A program made the position numbers and the translations under genes. Below, piece after piece: positions 1 through 13,700 of a DNA stretch of 64,000 bases; within the stretch, counting starts at the first letter, position 1, and every line of letters starts with the position of its first letter. A model generated the notes under the pieces. It searched no databases and was not told where the DNA came from. It worked only from the letters and a program-made list of their open reading frames with translations. The stretch is from Spisula solida (lineage: Eukaryota > Mollusca > Bivalvia > Venerida > Mactridae), in NCBI GenBank assembly GCA_947247005.1, contig OX365948.1, positions 57,635,401 to 57,699,400 of the forward strand, written 5' to 3'.

Positions 1-270
1 AATTGCGCACTATTTGAGAATTACAAGTCATACGTACAGCATGAATGAAAGTAGAAATTGCATGATTGATAGAATTCTAGATATAGGGATCAACATGGCT
101 TTGTTCATTCTTTCACCTTAGCAAACATCCAATGGACCATATGTAAAATTGATATTACTGTCAAATACTGTATTTAAGTCACAATAAATAGTCGTTTTTA
201 TTATTAATATTATTAAAGCTGGCTTTTTAATGGACTTGCGTAAAATAATACTGAGATACATGACAGGTAC

Positions 271-625
271 CAGGGGTGTGGAAATTCCCAAATTTTTCAC
301 TTGCCCATGGGCAAGTTGGACTGAAAGATCTGCTTGCCCAAAATCTAAATTTACTTGCCCAGAAAAACTCATGCAAAAAAGCAACAAAATTTCAGTTTCA
401 TTCAATTATTTATCATGTGAAAGATTAGAGTACTAGATTTAATTCAAAGTTTGTTCAGTAAATCATTTTTGGTCAGTTATTTAGGTATTTATCATTGTTA
501 ATGAAAAATAAGACACTTGATATTATTTTTCTTGTGATAATTTTGCATTGGATTGAAAAATCTACTTGCCCGCAGACAAAAAAGCCCAAGTCGGGTAAGT
601 CGGACATAGGAATTCCACACCCCTG
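271..625. mobile_element. hAT-like non-autonomous element (MITE)
   Basis: Terminal inverted repeats CAGGGGTGTGGAAATTCC and GGAATTCCACACCCCTG, flanked on both sides by GGTAC. Length 355 bp, no coding capacity. Internal CTTGCCC/GGGCAAG motifs make further inverted pairs. Confidence 0.75.
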
Positions 626-640
626 GGTACAACACATACA

Positions 641-815
641 GGCAATCTCTCAATCTTTCTGCAATCTTTCTGCAATCTTTCTGTAATATTTCTGCAATAT
701 TTCTGCAATCTTTCTGCAATCTTTCCGCAATCTCTCAATCTGTCCACAATCTTTCCACAATCTTTCCACAATCCCTCAATCCTTCTGCCATCGTCCTGCG
801 ATCTGCAACAATCCT
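641..815. repeat. Short tandem repeat, about 11 bp (TCTTTCTGCAA)
   Basis: About 14 imperfect units directly after the hAT-like element, decaying toward TTTCCACAATC and CTCAATC variants. Confidence 0.8.
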
Positions 816-1130
816 CTCTATGAAAATATTTGAATTCTCTACTGTTACCAAGAATTGTTGTGCAAAACTTAACTTTGAATTTAAAATCTTGTTTTTTCCT
901 TGAATTTAATAATGTTTTCTCCTCTGAGGTGCTCTCCTTCTAATTAAGTTGTTTGACCTCGCAGTTTGAGCAGAACGGTTGGACTGTACCATGACATCAC
1001 ACACTGACACATTTAGGAAAGCCACTTCATAAAGTTCATGACAAGATCTCTTCTAGCTTTTGGTTACTTAGTTACAGTTTTATGTACATGTATTTCTACA
1101 ACTTCTTCAAATAATCATTGAATAATTATG

Positions 1131-1390
1131 CTCCCCATCTTTGATGAGGGGGTATATCGATTGCTTTGCACATGTCGGTCGGTAGACCAAATGGTTTCCG
1201 TTCAATAACTCAAGAATGCTTTGCCCTAGGATTTTCAAACTTTACATGGAGGTTGCTCATCAACAGTAGATGACCCTATTTTGATATTGATGTTTAGGTC
1301 AGTAGGACAAAGGTCAAGGTCACTGCAACCTTTACCATTTCTGACTATTTGGCTGCCATGGGGGCATACATGTTTTACAAACATCTCTTG
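1131..1390 (+). repeat. Dispersed repeat R1
   Basis: Begins CCCCATCTTTGATGAGGGGG and ends ACAAACATCTCTTG. The same family occurs at 21151-21411 and 53661-53842 (+) and at 31544-31740, 34756-34957 and 40069-40495 (-). It contains ordered blocks such as AACTCAAGAA, TTTACATGGAGGTTG and AACAGTAGATGAC. Its class is not known to me. Confidence 0.8.
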
Positions 1391-2084
1391 TTTCATTTGA
1401 GAATTACTTGGTTACTATTGCGCATAAATTTGGTATACTTGACAATAGTTGGTCACAGGTAATGTTACTGAAGTACCGGAAGTAACATACATGATCTTTC
1501 TTGAGGGCATGAAAACCACATATTGATGAGAAGATTTTAATCAGATTAGGTCACAATCTATGAATTATGAATATGTGTCCGTAATGTAACGTCTTCTGTC
1601 GTAGGGGCTATCAGGTAAATCTTCATTAATAATCTTATGAAGAATAAATAAATTGGTCAAAGTTCATGCAGACATATGTTGGCCACTTCACTTCACAACA
1701 GGAAATAGATACTAGTATACAATATATTATATTTACTTTTGTGAAGACAATATTTGGTCAAAGTTCATGTGGCCATACTGACCAGTGACCATTTCATGTT
1801 GACCACAATGTTATACGTATATAACAATATATCATACATGACTGACTGGAAATGTGGGTGTGTAATTATTCACTGATTGATAGCTGACCTACATTATTAT
1901 AACCCAGTGAATAATTACTTGGTCCTATATGGTCACCAGCAGTGCGTTCAGGGAAAGCTATGAAATTTTACGTAAAATAATAACGATATTTGAACATGTA
2001 CAGACTCACAGGTTTAACTATTCACATTCTATTATTTGCCTCAGTCAGCCATTCTGGTATGATATACTGGTGTAATGCCATCTG

Positions 2085-2540
2085 GTTTCCTGGTCACATT
2101 GTTACATCGTCACATGGTTACCTGGTCACATTGTTACATCGTCACATGGTTACCTGGTCACATTGTTACATCGTCACATGGTTACCTGGTCACATTGTTA
2201 CATCGTCACATGGTTACCTGGTCACATGGTTTCCTGGTCACATTGTTACATCGTCACATGGTTTCCTGGTCACATTGTTACATCGTCACCTGGTCACATG
2301 GTTACCTGGTCACATGGTTTCCTGGTCACATTGTTACATCGTCACATGGTTTCCTGGTCACATTGTTACATCGTCACATGGTTACCTGGTCACATTGTTA
2401 CATCGTCACATGGTTACCTGGTCACATGGTCATATGGTTACCTGGTCACATGGTTACATGGTTACCTAGTCATATGGTTAACTAGTCACATGATTAACTG
2501 GTCACATGATTTAATGGGTCATATGATTTGGTTGTATGTG
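2085..2540. repeat. Minisatellite built from CACATGGTTACCTGGT and CACATTGTTACATCGT
   Basis: Two related half-units of about 16-17 bp alternate in a higher-order pattern over about 450 bp, decaying at the 3' end. The apparent long reading frames here (repeats of HIVTSSHGYLVT and similar) are by-products of the repeat. Confidence 0.9.
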
Positions 2541-3668
2541 TGGGTTGTAAGACATGTACTAGCCACACCCTTGAGTACTTTATGGTAAAAAAAAGACGAG
2601 ATATTGCTCATCAAATGGTAGGATTGAATGTTCAAAGCTTAGTCCTGAAATGACCTAGAGCTTTTTAACCCACTTTACAGCTGACTTAAGACTCAATAAA
2701 TGGGAAGGGGGACGCGGAACACATGACTGTGTTACATGTACTTAGATTTACATTTTCTTGATATATACTGTGAACCTAAAAAAACAGCTGTTTCTCGTGC
2801 AACAATGAGCCGGCAAAGAGCATCCTGGTGGAAATTAAGTACATGTATAAATTTACTAGCGTTGTGAAAACACTAATTGGTACCTACTGGACGATGTATC
2901 TACATCACAGGTTGCTATAGAAACTCTACTATAGTTTTGTCATCAAAGTAGTCCTACTAATTGTAAAACGCACTAACCTTAGATTTGTTGATGTCTAATA
3001 TTTGGATAAGAGAGAGAGTCGAGGTGATGGGAGTGTTCTGATGCATACGTTAATGTTTAATTGGTTGATAATTGAACAAATTTTGCATGGTTAAGTTTCG
3101 GTTAAGCATAAAAAACAATTACTTTCAAGTAATAATTTTATATTTCGTAGTCAAAATAATTGCGATAAAATATTTTCCAACTGAACTTTATAATTCGATA
3201 GTAGATACACGTTTGTTATAAATAGTTATAACGTTTTAATTAGATACTTGCCATAATGGTAAATGATTGATTGTTGTTGAATTTATATTAGGACTGTTTG
3301 GCATCAAGCTTTCTGCATCATGCAGTTAGTGTTTGTTTCATCAAAATGCTTTCTAAGTTAACTTCATAAATAAAAGAGAAAAAAAATTTCAACAGTTTAC
3401 TATTTCCTTCTCTGTATTTATGTAACATTTTACAACTTTGTGGGAAAACATTGCTCTTACAGTTAAAATCTAATGTTCTAACATATTTAAATATTTCTTC
3501 ATAATACCATGTTTCATAATATTTTAATGAATCACTTTTTTTATATATCTTATAGAATTTAATTACCGAGTAATACTATAAAGTCTATACTAAAAGGTTT
3601 TTAATGATACATGCTGTTTCTATTCTGTCAATGTACACTGACTTCATGTATTCAGTTTTATTTTTTTT

Positions 3669-4029
3669 ATAATAGAGAGGTTGCGATTCGAACGTGTACG
3701 TGTACATGTAGCTAACTGTACATGTATACGTATGCGTTGCAATTAAAATGGCTTGCGAAACACAACGTGTGCGTGTAACATCACATGACAGGTGTAACAT
3801 GATTTCTTCGTGAATCGATAATAAGTGTTTATATAAACTCACTGAGACTACCGGTGATAAACACTTGGGTTTCCCGTGCATACGCATACCTTTGTGATGT
3901 AGTACGCATTATATTTTCGTCTGTCACACGTCCGTTACATGTAGAAAGTACACATACCTGGATGACAAAATACCCAAAAATAGTATTCACGTACACGTTA
4001 CACGTTGCCTTTCGCAACCTCTCTATTAT
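3669..4029. mobile_element. TIR element (MITE), about 360 bp
   Basis: Ends ATAATAGAGAGGTTGCG and CGCAACCTCTCTATTAT are inverted repeats; inner parts (ACGTGTACGTGTAC with GTACACGTTACACGT) extend the pairing. No coding capacity. Confidence 0.75.
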
Positions 4030-4190
4030 CTTATTTCTATAAGTAACAACCTTACAGTTATGATAATTATATAACTTATTTTATTCACTATTTTTAAAAC
4101 ATATGTACAATTTATCACAAAACAAGACTATATTTTAAGTAATGTTCTTTTAAATATATGTGATTCAGGTGTATGTATATGTATCCATAA

Positions 4191-4273
4191 TAACCAACCT
4201 TAATTCCGCGAAATTCTACCACTAACGAACTCTGTGAAATTAAATTGCGCGAAATAATTTCTTGGTTTACAGT
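4191..4273. mobile_element. Short copy of the TTACAGT-ended MITE family
   Basis: Contains TTCCGCGAAATTC and ends TTCTTGGTTTACAGT, the same end as the element at 59345-59551. The left end is truncated. Confidence 0.45.
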
Positions 4274-4734
4274 AATTAGTATTTCAACCTACTGACCTAA
4301 AGACCTTAAGACTAGTATTTCTTGACATGTTACCTGAATCACGTATATAATTATCATGCCGACTTTGTAATAAAAGTCATTTTTACTAAAGAGTCAGAAA
4401 AATTCAAAATCAGTGGTTTATTATTTTTTTTCCTAATTTGACGTTAAAAACTTAAATAATTCTTTTAGTCTAGACCATTTTATTAAGCTTGCCATTTCAA
4501 GTACATTGTAATTAAAACATTTAAAATTGTAATTTTTATGCTAAAATATTATTTGTATAATAAGTTAAAAATGCCATTTTTTGGGTTAAAATATGGTTAT
4601 AACAATATTAAAAATGTCATTTTTATGTTAGAATAAAGTTTAAAATGACAAAATGTCATTTTTGTTTAAAAAACCTATTATAACAATATATTAAATCATA
4701 TTAACGCATGTTTCTGTTTGGTTTACTTTCACAG

Positions 4735-7700
4735 AATGGACAGATTGTGTACGACACTGAATGTGGTATGACGAAGGGATGTTTCGTGAAATGCAGCGGA
4801 TCAGACTGCGAGTACATGGTCACATGGAGAGATATCGGCAATGATATACTGTTTGAGATTTGGGGAAAACCAGAAAATTCCTTCCCAAATGCGTGGGTTG
4901 CTGTGGGTTTTTCCACTGATACTAAAATGGTAAGTTGAGCACCCCGGTGTGTCAGTCAGTTTTATCCCCTGCCCAGAACTAATACCTTGGAAGGCCGAGT
5001 CAACTCGCTTTATCCCCCAGAGATTTTGAAATATTTAAAAATAGAAAAAAAATGTGACGGATAAAAATATTTGTTTGCTTGTCAGAGAGGTGTCCGAAAT
5101 TCTTCCGAAATAAAAGTACTGTTGAATGATAAAGGTACATACTGGACTCTGCACTGCTGTAATATGTTGGTTGTTTTCCACTTCTAGTTTGTTTGTGGAA
5201 TGTGGAAAGATTTTGTTTTGTTGTAAACAAAGATCTAAAAATACAAAGATTTGAATGATCCACCAAATCTCACAATATCACGCACGCGGCAGTCATCTGA
5301 AATCTCATGAAATCTTGTATGTTTTCAATACCTTGTATCTCCTGTTCTAATGAACACACTATTTTGCATTTTATCTCAGCTTACAATTTAGTGTCTAATC
5401 TGTGTATTTTTAGATCTTTGTTGTAAATAACAAGCTCCTTTCTTTGGGTACCACAGACTTTATTTGTCGTTTTGTATTTGAATAGTTTTCAGAAAGCATC
5501 CCTTTGGCGCCACAAGTTTGTATCCACTATTATGGCCAAACTGTAGGTACATGTAAAACCTTGTTGCACCAAAGGGACTTAATCTGTTGTTGTGATACAG
5601 GTAATTCACAGATGACACGCATGTCTGGCCGTATTCACTCCCTATGTATCTGTATAAGCTTGTTACAAAATGACGATACATGTAAAAATGTTGCTAAATT
5701 AGACAAGGCTTGCTTCTGATGTTTTGGCAACATCAACATGAACACAGATTGTATGAACATCAAAATTGCAATCTGTATGTCCGTGTTGTCTTCGTGTTTG
5801 AAACTTGTTTAATCTCATGAAGTTTGTCACTTGAAAAGAAATTTACAAGCTTTGTAAAATAAGAAAAGTCTTATAAAAAAGTTGTTTGTTGAATACTCTT
5901 TGAAGCTGTATTTTTTCTCATTTACATATTGCTTAGCTTAATCCATGAAAGAATAATGTATAAATTTACAAGCTAAGTTTGGTAAATAAAGAAAAATCTT
6001 ACAAAAATACTTGTACAACTGTGACAAGTTTTAAAAAGCTGTGAATTTTTCTCGAATAGCTTGAAGGAAAGAATAATTCGCTGGCTTAAAATAAGAAGGT
6101 AGTTAGTACAAAATCAAAATTTTGAGAAAACAAGAAAAAACTGTTCGAAAACTACTCTTTACTTATGGAAAAATCGGCTTTTTAAACTCCTGTTTACTCA
6201 AAATAGCGTGGTTGTACTTAGGACTTTGAACTCATTCTAAGCCAGCGAATAAGATTTAGCTGACTAATTGTTTAAATTAAAAAATAATGAAATGACATAG
6301 GGTATTATCAAAAACATTTTTCATGTCAGAAAATGTCATAATTTCAACAGTTTATGAGTTTTTGTCTGTCGACATAAAGTTTCTAAGAAGACGGTCAGTA
6401 CATATTCATATAAAGTGACTAGACGTCAAATTCATCACTTATATCTCTCAAGTCAAGTGAAAGAAAACCGCCATCAAGAGTGTATTTCCGTACACAGGGC
6501 ATTGACACGTATTATTTTAATGCTTATGTCTACTGTTTATTATTTAAGAAATAAAAATCTGTTCGCGTTTTTTGTCGGTGAATAAAACACGGGCAGGAGT
6601 TCGGATGCGGAAAAATTAAATCACGAGTGCGTAGCATGAGTGATTTAATTTTCTGCATCTGAACGAGTGCCCGTGTTTTATTCACCGACAAAATACAAGA
6701 ACAGAGTTTTTATTTTGATTCTAAACACGATAATATCCTGTACCATTTAACTGCGCGCATTCCATTTTCACCCATTTGACATTGAACATAATTCCACGCT
6801 GAAAGTGAGTGGCTTATAATATTAGCTGGTACAATTACCTCCCTCGTTAATGAAAACGACCTTCGTAATTTTCTAAAGGCAATAACACATTTTAAACATT
6901 GAAACAATTTTAATAACACGAGTATAGGGTAATTTCATGAAACGAAAAATATAAATGAATTGATTATCTGAAGTTTTTATTAAACTAAGTTTCGAGATTA
7001 TATTGGAGTCTCTAAACATAGATGTGTCATAGCTGTAACACTGGATACTCGTGCAACTTGCCTTGTCATCGCGTCTCGTTGAAGTTTTTACTATAAAGTT
7101 TACGTTCATTCATTCATAAATATGTCACGTGATACAGGGCATAAATAGTAACAGCGAATTTGAGGGGTATGTGGGTATGGGGGTAATAATACATGCCCTA
7201 GTTTGCTCTATGTGTATATGGATCAATCCGCAGATCGTGTTAGAATATGGGTTTACGCCATCAAAAAGTTATTTCCGTACACAGAGCATTGATGCATATT
7301 ATTTTAATGTTTGTGTCAGCCTTATATTATAATGAAATTTAAGGCAAACATAAACGTAAACACAATATGATCAGGAACATTACTTATATTACAGAACATG
7401 CATGATACGGAAAATACAATCCATGGGGTGTATATACACTGTGTTAAATTTCTGTACCTTAGATACGTAAATATTGCGCTTCATTAATATTTCATGTTCT
7501 AATTACAAAAATTGTACATAAAATTAGTAGCATTGTTTTAATATTAATAGCTTCGTCATAATACGTAATCTGATAAACTAGAAACACTTGAAACAATCTA
7601 CACAGTAAGGACGAAGGCCACACAGTAGAGAGTCTCCTTTTTATGCCCCTTGAAGGATGGCATATTACAATTGAACCATCAGTCTGCACACATGTAAGCT

Positions 7701-10700
7701 ACCTTAGGCCAGAGTTCTTTTATTTTTCGTTACTCGGACCCTCCTGCCCAATTTTTTGGCATTTCCAAAAAAAAACTGGAAAAAAAAAATTGCATATAAT
7801 GTTTTGATGATAAATGGACTAGCCTTGTATTATTATTTCATTATTTTGTTAATAATAACTTTTATTATATTAATGTTTCACTGCAGTGTACTAGTCTTAA
7901 GATAAATTGATTGTTTTCTTGAAAACTAACACTGTTGTTGAGTGTTGATTGCTTTAAATCGGACCGTCATTGACTATTCTACCACCAACAGCTTGTGGAA
8001 GCTATATTTTGGGAGTTTTTATTTTTATTTTTTTCCCTCCTCCTGTGGACTTTTTTCTGAAAAATGTCTGAGTAACAAAAAATTAAAAAACTCTGGCCTT
8101 AGGTGGTCGGACGTACGACCTAACACAATAGAAATCTATCTACAAAAGTGGAAAGCTAAAAACATGTAACCCCCTGAATGTTGGCATATTTCTGTATATA
8201 ACACAACGTCCATTTCAAATAAGGTAAATGATATATAATGATGTCATTTACGTCGGCATATGTTTAGCATATAACACCTCAAGCATGCATAATAAGGTTT
8301 CGGAAACCGAACATGCATATTATACAGGAAATCCAATCTGTTGCACTGTATTCCACTTTGTGATTTGGTCTGTATTTGTGACAGACACTGATATGTATAT
8401 ATAAAAGTGTCAATTTTCAGGAATTCCTGATTGATCATTCATGAAAGAGCATTGGCTTCTGACCAAAATAAAAGTTTATTAATGAAAATAGGAAAGAAAT
8501 GTCAAATTTCTGGTGAATTTAATCGGCACTGAAGGATTTTCTTTAAAACAAACTGAGTTAATTATGGAAACAATGTCATTGAAGGCCTTTTGTTTGGCAA
8601 AAACTTTTGGCAACGTATGATTTTTCAGATTTTTAATTTGGCCCTGTTGACACCCCAGATATACAATGTATAATAAATTGTAATGTTTTCAGGGAGAGGA
8701 CAGTGTTACAGAGTGCGTATTCAGTAACGGACAAATACGTGTTTTCAATTCTTATAATTCTGGATATTCAAACAGAAGACTCATTGTAAGTATGATGATT
8801 GTCTTTACCTAATCCAAGAACTTGCTTGGTACTCTCTGCTGTTACTGCTGAGTGCTGCTTTCCCTGTCTAATTTATTATTAGCTCACCTGTCACAAAGTT
8901 ACTGAGTAAGCTTTTGTGATCACTTTTCCTCCGTCGTCCTTCCGTCAACAATTTGCTTGTGTAGACACCAGAGGTCACACTTTTGGCCTAATCTTTACAG
9001 AACTTGGTCACAATGATAATCTCAACAAAATCTAGGTAAAGTTCGATATTGGGTCATCCGGGGTCAAAAACTAGGTCACTAGGTCAAATCATAGAAAACC
9101 CTTGTGAAGTCACTAGAGGTCATAATTTTGACTTAATCTATATTAAACTTGGCCACTATAATCCTCTCAACAAAATCTAGGTCAAGTGCGATATTTGGTC
9201 AAGAACTAGGTCACTAGGTCAAATCACAGGGCTTGCATGCACTACTATGACAGGTGAGCCACCTAGAGCCCTTTGGGCCCTCTTGTTATGTTTTTGGTGG
9301 ATTTGTCCATTATTATTATTAGTTTCTGCACACCTTGTCACCTTTAAGGTTGAGGCCTGTGACCCACGTTAAATTTAACCTGGTGTGCATCTGAGTATTA
9401 ATAAACAGACAGAGACTAATCTCTTAGAATTCTAAATGCTTTTAATTACATGTAATTTACAAATTATTTTCATTCTTACAAAGAAATGAATGCATTACTA
9501 CAAATATACTAGTAAATGGTACCTCAGCTAGATATTAGTCCCCTACCAGTTTTCTACCGAAGGGGACTAATTAGGTTTGCCCTCCTTCCGTCTGTCTGTC
9601 CGTCAAAAATAAGAGTTTCTCAGCTAGGTTTATGAAACTTTGTATGTCGGTAGGTGTCAATAAGGCAATTATGCACATTTAGATTTTTTTTATTCGGGCA
9701 AAAATTGTGGTTGCCGTGGCAACATAAACATTGAAAATTATTTAAAGGGTTATGGCTTCAAACTGATAAGGGGCTTCTGTGTTGCTTGCAATTCTTAATG
9801 ACTTGTTGATCAAGGACTCCTTAGACAGGCTTCAGCGGCTTACTTTCATTCTCTTGTTCACTTGAGTATTGTGCATTTTGCCCTGTGATTGTGGTCTGTG
9901 TTCTGTGCTCGGTTGTTTCAGTTGTGAGCTGCCCTCCTTGTCCGAATTTTCATTATCTTTCAGCTTAGAAAAATTGCATCTTTTGTATTACGGATAAGTA
10001 CAGTTGAATAGGTAACATGTTTTAAGCACAGGTAACCGATCATTGAAAAAGAATTTTTTAAAAATGAAAAAAGAAATTTTTGTAAAATTTATAATTTATT
10101 TTATATCTAAGTTCTGTAAAAATTTCTTCGTCAATGATTCATTTAACCTGTGGTTATAACAGTATCTTAACACAGAAAAATGATCAAATCTATGACTTTG
10201 TGTTTGTAGAATCAGGTTGGTCTAGGTAACGTACAAGAATCATACTTGAATGGCGTGCTAGCTTGTACGTTTACGAGAATGAAGAGTGTTTTACAAATAT
10301 GTGAAATAATCAAATCTATGAATATGTATTTGACTTTTTGTAGAATCAGGTTGGTCTAGGTAATGTACAGGGATCATACTTGAATGGCGTGCTAGCTTGT
10401 ACATTTACGAGAACAAAGAGTGTACCACAGATACCTGAGATGTTTGATCTAAACAATGACTGGCATATTATGTACGCTAATGGAAGAGTTCTACAGTTAC
10501 CAGGTAACATTATGTCATTTTATTTTTAAAGATTTGTTTATTATTATTTATTATTATTTATTATTATTTATTATTATTTATTATTATTTATTATTATTAT
10601 TACTATTATACCATTGGTGCAAGATCAATTTTATTTCACTCGGTGATATAAAATTTAATCTTACACCAAAATCAACAAATATCCTCTATATAATCTGTGA

Positions 10701-13700
10701 GATTAAATAAATTGTTCCTGCAAAGGTTTAAGGCATCCTAGACCAAGGTTATATGTGATAAATGTGATACTGTTCCGTTTTATTCTGTTCTGAGAGTATT
10801 ATATTGTTATATTTCAGCGTGGCAGTTATATATGCACTCAACGGAGAACCTCCCTCCTGCGTCTGCTGCCAGAGTAGACTATCAATCCATGGCCGTTATA
10901 GGAAGTGTCGCTAAGAACAAACTAGTCAAAGCTCATGGTAAGTCAATTTGTTTATCTACATTTTCTGTACAATTCTTGAAAATTTATTTTCCAACTTTCG
11001 TGGTATTATTAAAAATTATTGTTGTTTTGGGAAGGTTATCATGAGGTAACACATTTACATGCAAAGCTGAAGCAATGGTTCTACAGGTTGATCAGATTTG
11101 CATTTAAATTTCCTATAAATAAAGCAAAAACATAATATTAAGTCAGACAGGGAAGGCAGCACTCAACTTAACAAGCCGAACACAGAAAACAATAAAAATA
11201 CACAAGACGCAAGGCCCAGCTGAACCGACCGAGCACAGAAAACGTAAAACACATACAAGGCACACTGCCCAACTAAACAGTAAAGATCTGCCCAAGTCCA
11301 AGCTGGCGAAAAGTATAATGAATTAGCTTCTGCAACCAAAAAACCATGAGCATCCATATGTAAACACATGTCAATGTTGAGTAAAGGCAGGAATTGAAAT
11401 TTCTTCCGATGAAAAAACGTCTTACAAATGATTGTCCAATAGGCATTATTGTGTACACTGTGTTAACACAGTTTGAAGTGTTCTGTAACGGACATCCAAT
11501 GAAAAACTGTTTTACATTATTATTGTCATTGTCAAGCAGTTGAAGTTATTCCTCCGTCATTTTAAAACAATTGTCAGAATCTTGCACTCAGAATATTACA
11601 TTTCTCGTGTTTGTTTTCAGTATGTTTGATGATATTAGCCTGGGTTCTGTTCACTGGTATAGAAGCTTGCACTCAGAATATTACATGTCTCGTGTTTGTT
11701 TTCAGTATGTTTGATGATATTAGCCTGGGTTCTGTTCACTGGTATAGAAGCTTGCACTCAGAATATTACATGTCTCGTGTTTGTTTTCAGTATGTTTGAT
11801 GATATTAGCCTGGGTTCTGTTCACTGGTACAGAAGCTTGCACTCAGAATATTACATTTCTCATGTTTGTTTTCAGGATGTTTGATGATATTAGCCTGGGT
11901 TCTGTTCACTGGTATAGGAATTGTTTCAGCTAGATATTATAAAAATGTTTGGGGAGATAAAACATTCTTAAAACTCAAAATCTGGTTTCAGGTATGAACT
12001 TGTGTATAGTGTATTAGTTTGCTTAGAATTCACTGGCTTAGAATTCACTGGCTTAGAATTCACTGGCTTAGAATTAAACTCAAGCATATTTGAAATCTGC
12101 ATCACAAGGAGCGCTTCTTATGAGCCTATTTTTATGAAAATCAAAAGTAGTCATGTTGACCAAACTGAAGTTGAAAAAGCTTGTTTTTCCATAAGTTAAG
12201 AATAGTTTTCAGACAGTTTTTTCATGTTTTCTCAAAATATTGATTTTGTACTTACGACCTTCTAATTCTAAGCCAGCAAATTTTGTATAGCGTTTTAGTT
12301 TGCCTAGACTTGTGTGAAATCATACAGGCAACGTTTGGCACGTATGTATTACTAGTATTCATGTTCTCTTTAAAACACTTGGCCCGAAAGTGCAGAAAAT
12401 GTTTTCTGTGATGATGTCAAAGGGTGTAAGCATGTGCAGTCTGACCGGGAATTGAAACAGGGACCCCTTTGCTTACAGGGCAAATGCTCTCCCGACTGAG
12501 CTATCCTGTTACTTATACACTGCCTCACCCATATTGTGAACAGGTTTAGACCGTAACAACTTTATCTAAAGAGGCAATGCAGTTTGAAAAGTCCAGTCTT
12601 CCCTGTGAGCCTTTCGGAATAGTTTACTGTAAATCACTTTATATTTGTGTGATCTTTATTTCATAAGTTTTAGTTACAAACTTATTTCAAAGTATATAGT
12701 TTACCTCTATATAATCAATGAAGATCATTTTAACTATGATTTACTTATTACATGTATATTATACAAACCTATTTCAGATACATCGAGCCTGTATGGTGTC
12801 GGCTGTCGTTCTGGATGTTATAGCGTTTATTATTATATTTATTGAAGTAAAAGGATACAGTAAGGTATGAACAAACTATTCCCTTCTTTTCTGGTGACTG
12901 AAACCTTTATACCTACATAGATACTTGTGGCTGGTTTTGGGCCACTGAGTCGGCAGTCTGCTTCGAGTTTGAAATATTTACCTACCTAGTTCTTGTAAAT
13001 CATGTTAAATAATTTCTAGGTTTACAGTAACATGTGGTTTGCCATCGATCGTTAGTGATTGTGGTGTACTGTAACTGATGATTAAATCAATCTTAATTAA
13101 ATGTTTAATGGTATTTGTTCATCAAAGTGAAAGGAATGTTTAATGGGGTTTAAAATTATTCATCAAAAATTAACATTACATTACATGACTGCACAAAGTT
13201 TGTGTAATTTTAAATTTTTGTTTTATCAAAAATTGTTCATTAAAATTTTGCTTGCTTTATAATGACAGTATCAGTTTTATTGGCAAATTGAGAACGGAAT
13301 GTTGAATCATGATTACTTTGGAAAAGAGTGTAATACGTGAATTGCTGCACTGGAAAAGAGTGTGACAACTGGAATAGTGCACATAACCCCGTTTGAACTA
13401 TGATACAAAACAGGAGCACACGCTCTAAAACAAAATATATCGTATTTGATCTCGACTACAACCTTGACTAAATAAGATAACCTAGTGTTTCAGTTCTCTA
13501 TCTACAACTCATCGTATGTTTAACTTATATTTCAGATTCCCAGCATTCCAGGAAAAGAATATTTACAGTCACATCCTGTTATTGGTATTATTGTAACACT
13601 TTTATGCCTAGCAAATGTAAGTACCTGCAGTCTTCTTGTGATCCAAATATGGTACCGTTCCTACATGTCTATATCGAAATATACATATCATTCTTTTCTC

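Larger units (their letters stand above)
1..4734. other. Upstream intron or flank of the FRRS1-like gene, no exon found
   Basis: No coding exon could be recognised. The stretch holds a short hAT-like element (271-625), an 11-bp repeat (641-815), a dispersed repeat (1131-1390), a minisatellite (2085-2540) and a TIR element (3669-4029). Missing 5' exons of the gene may lie before the window. Confidence 0.6.

Noticed and set aside
1990..2588. Long + strand reading frames of 136-159 codons rich in HIVTSSHGYLVT
   Set aside because: They arise from the minisatellite at 2085-2540; three overlapping phases give equally long products and none resembles a protein family.
12434..12508. A functional tRNA gene on the - strand
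   Set aside because: No acceptor-stem pairing and no clear anticodon stem; more likely a SINE head.
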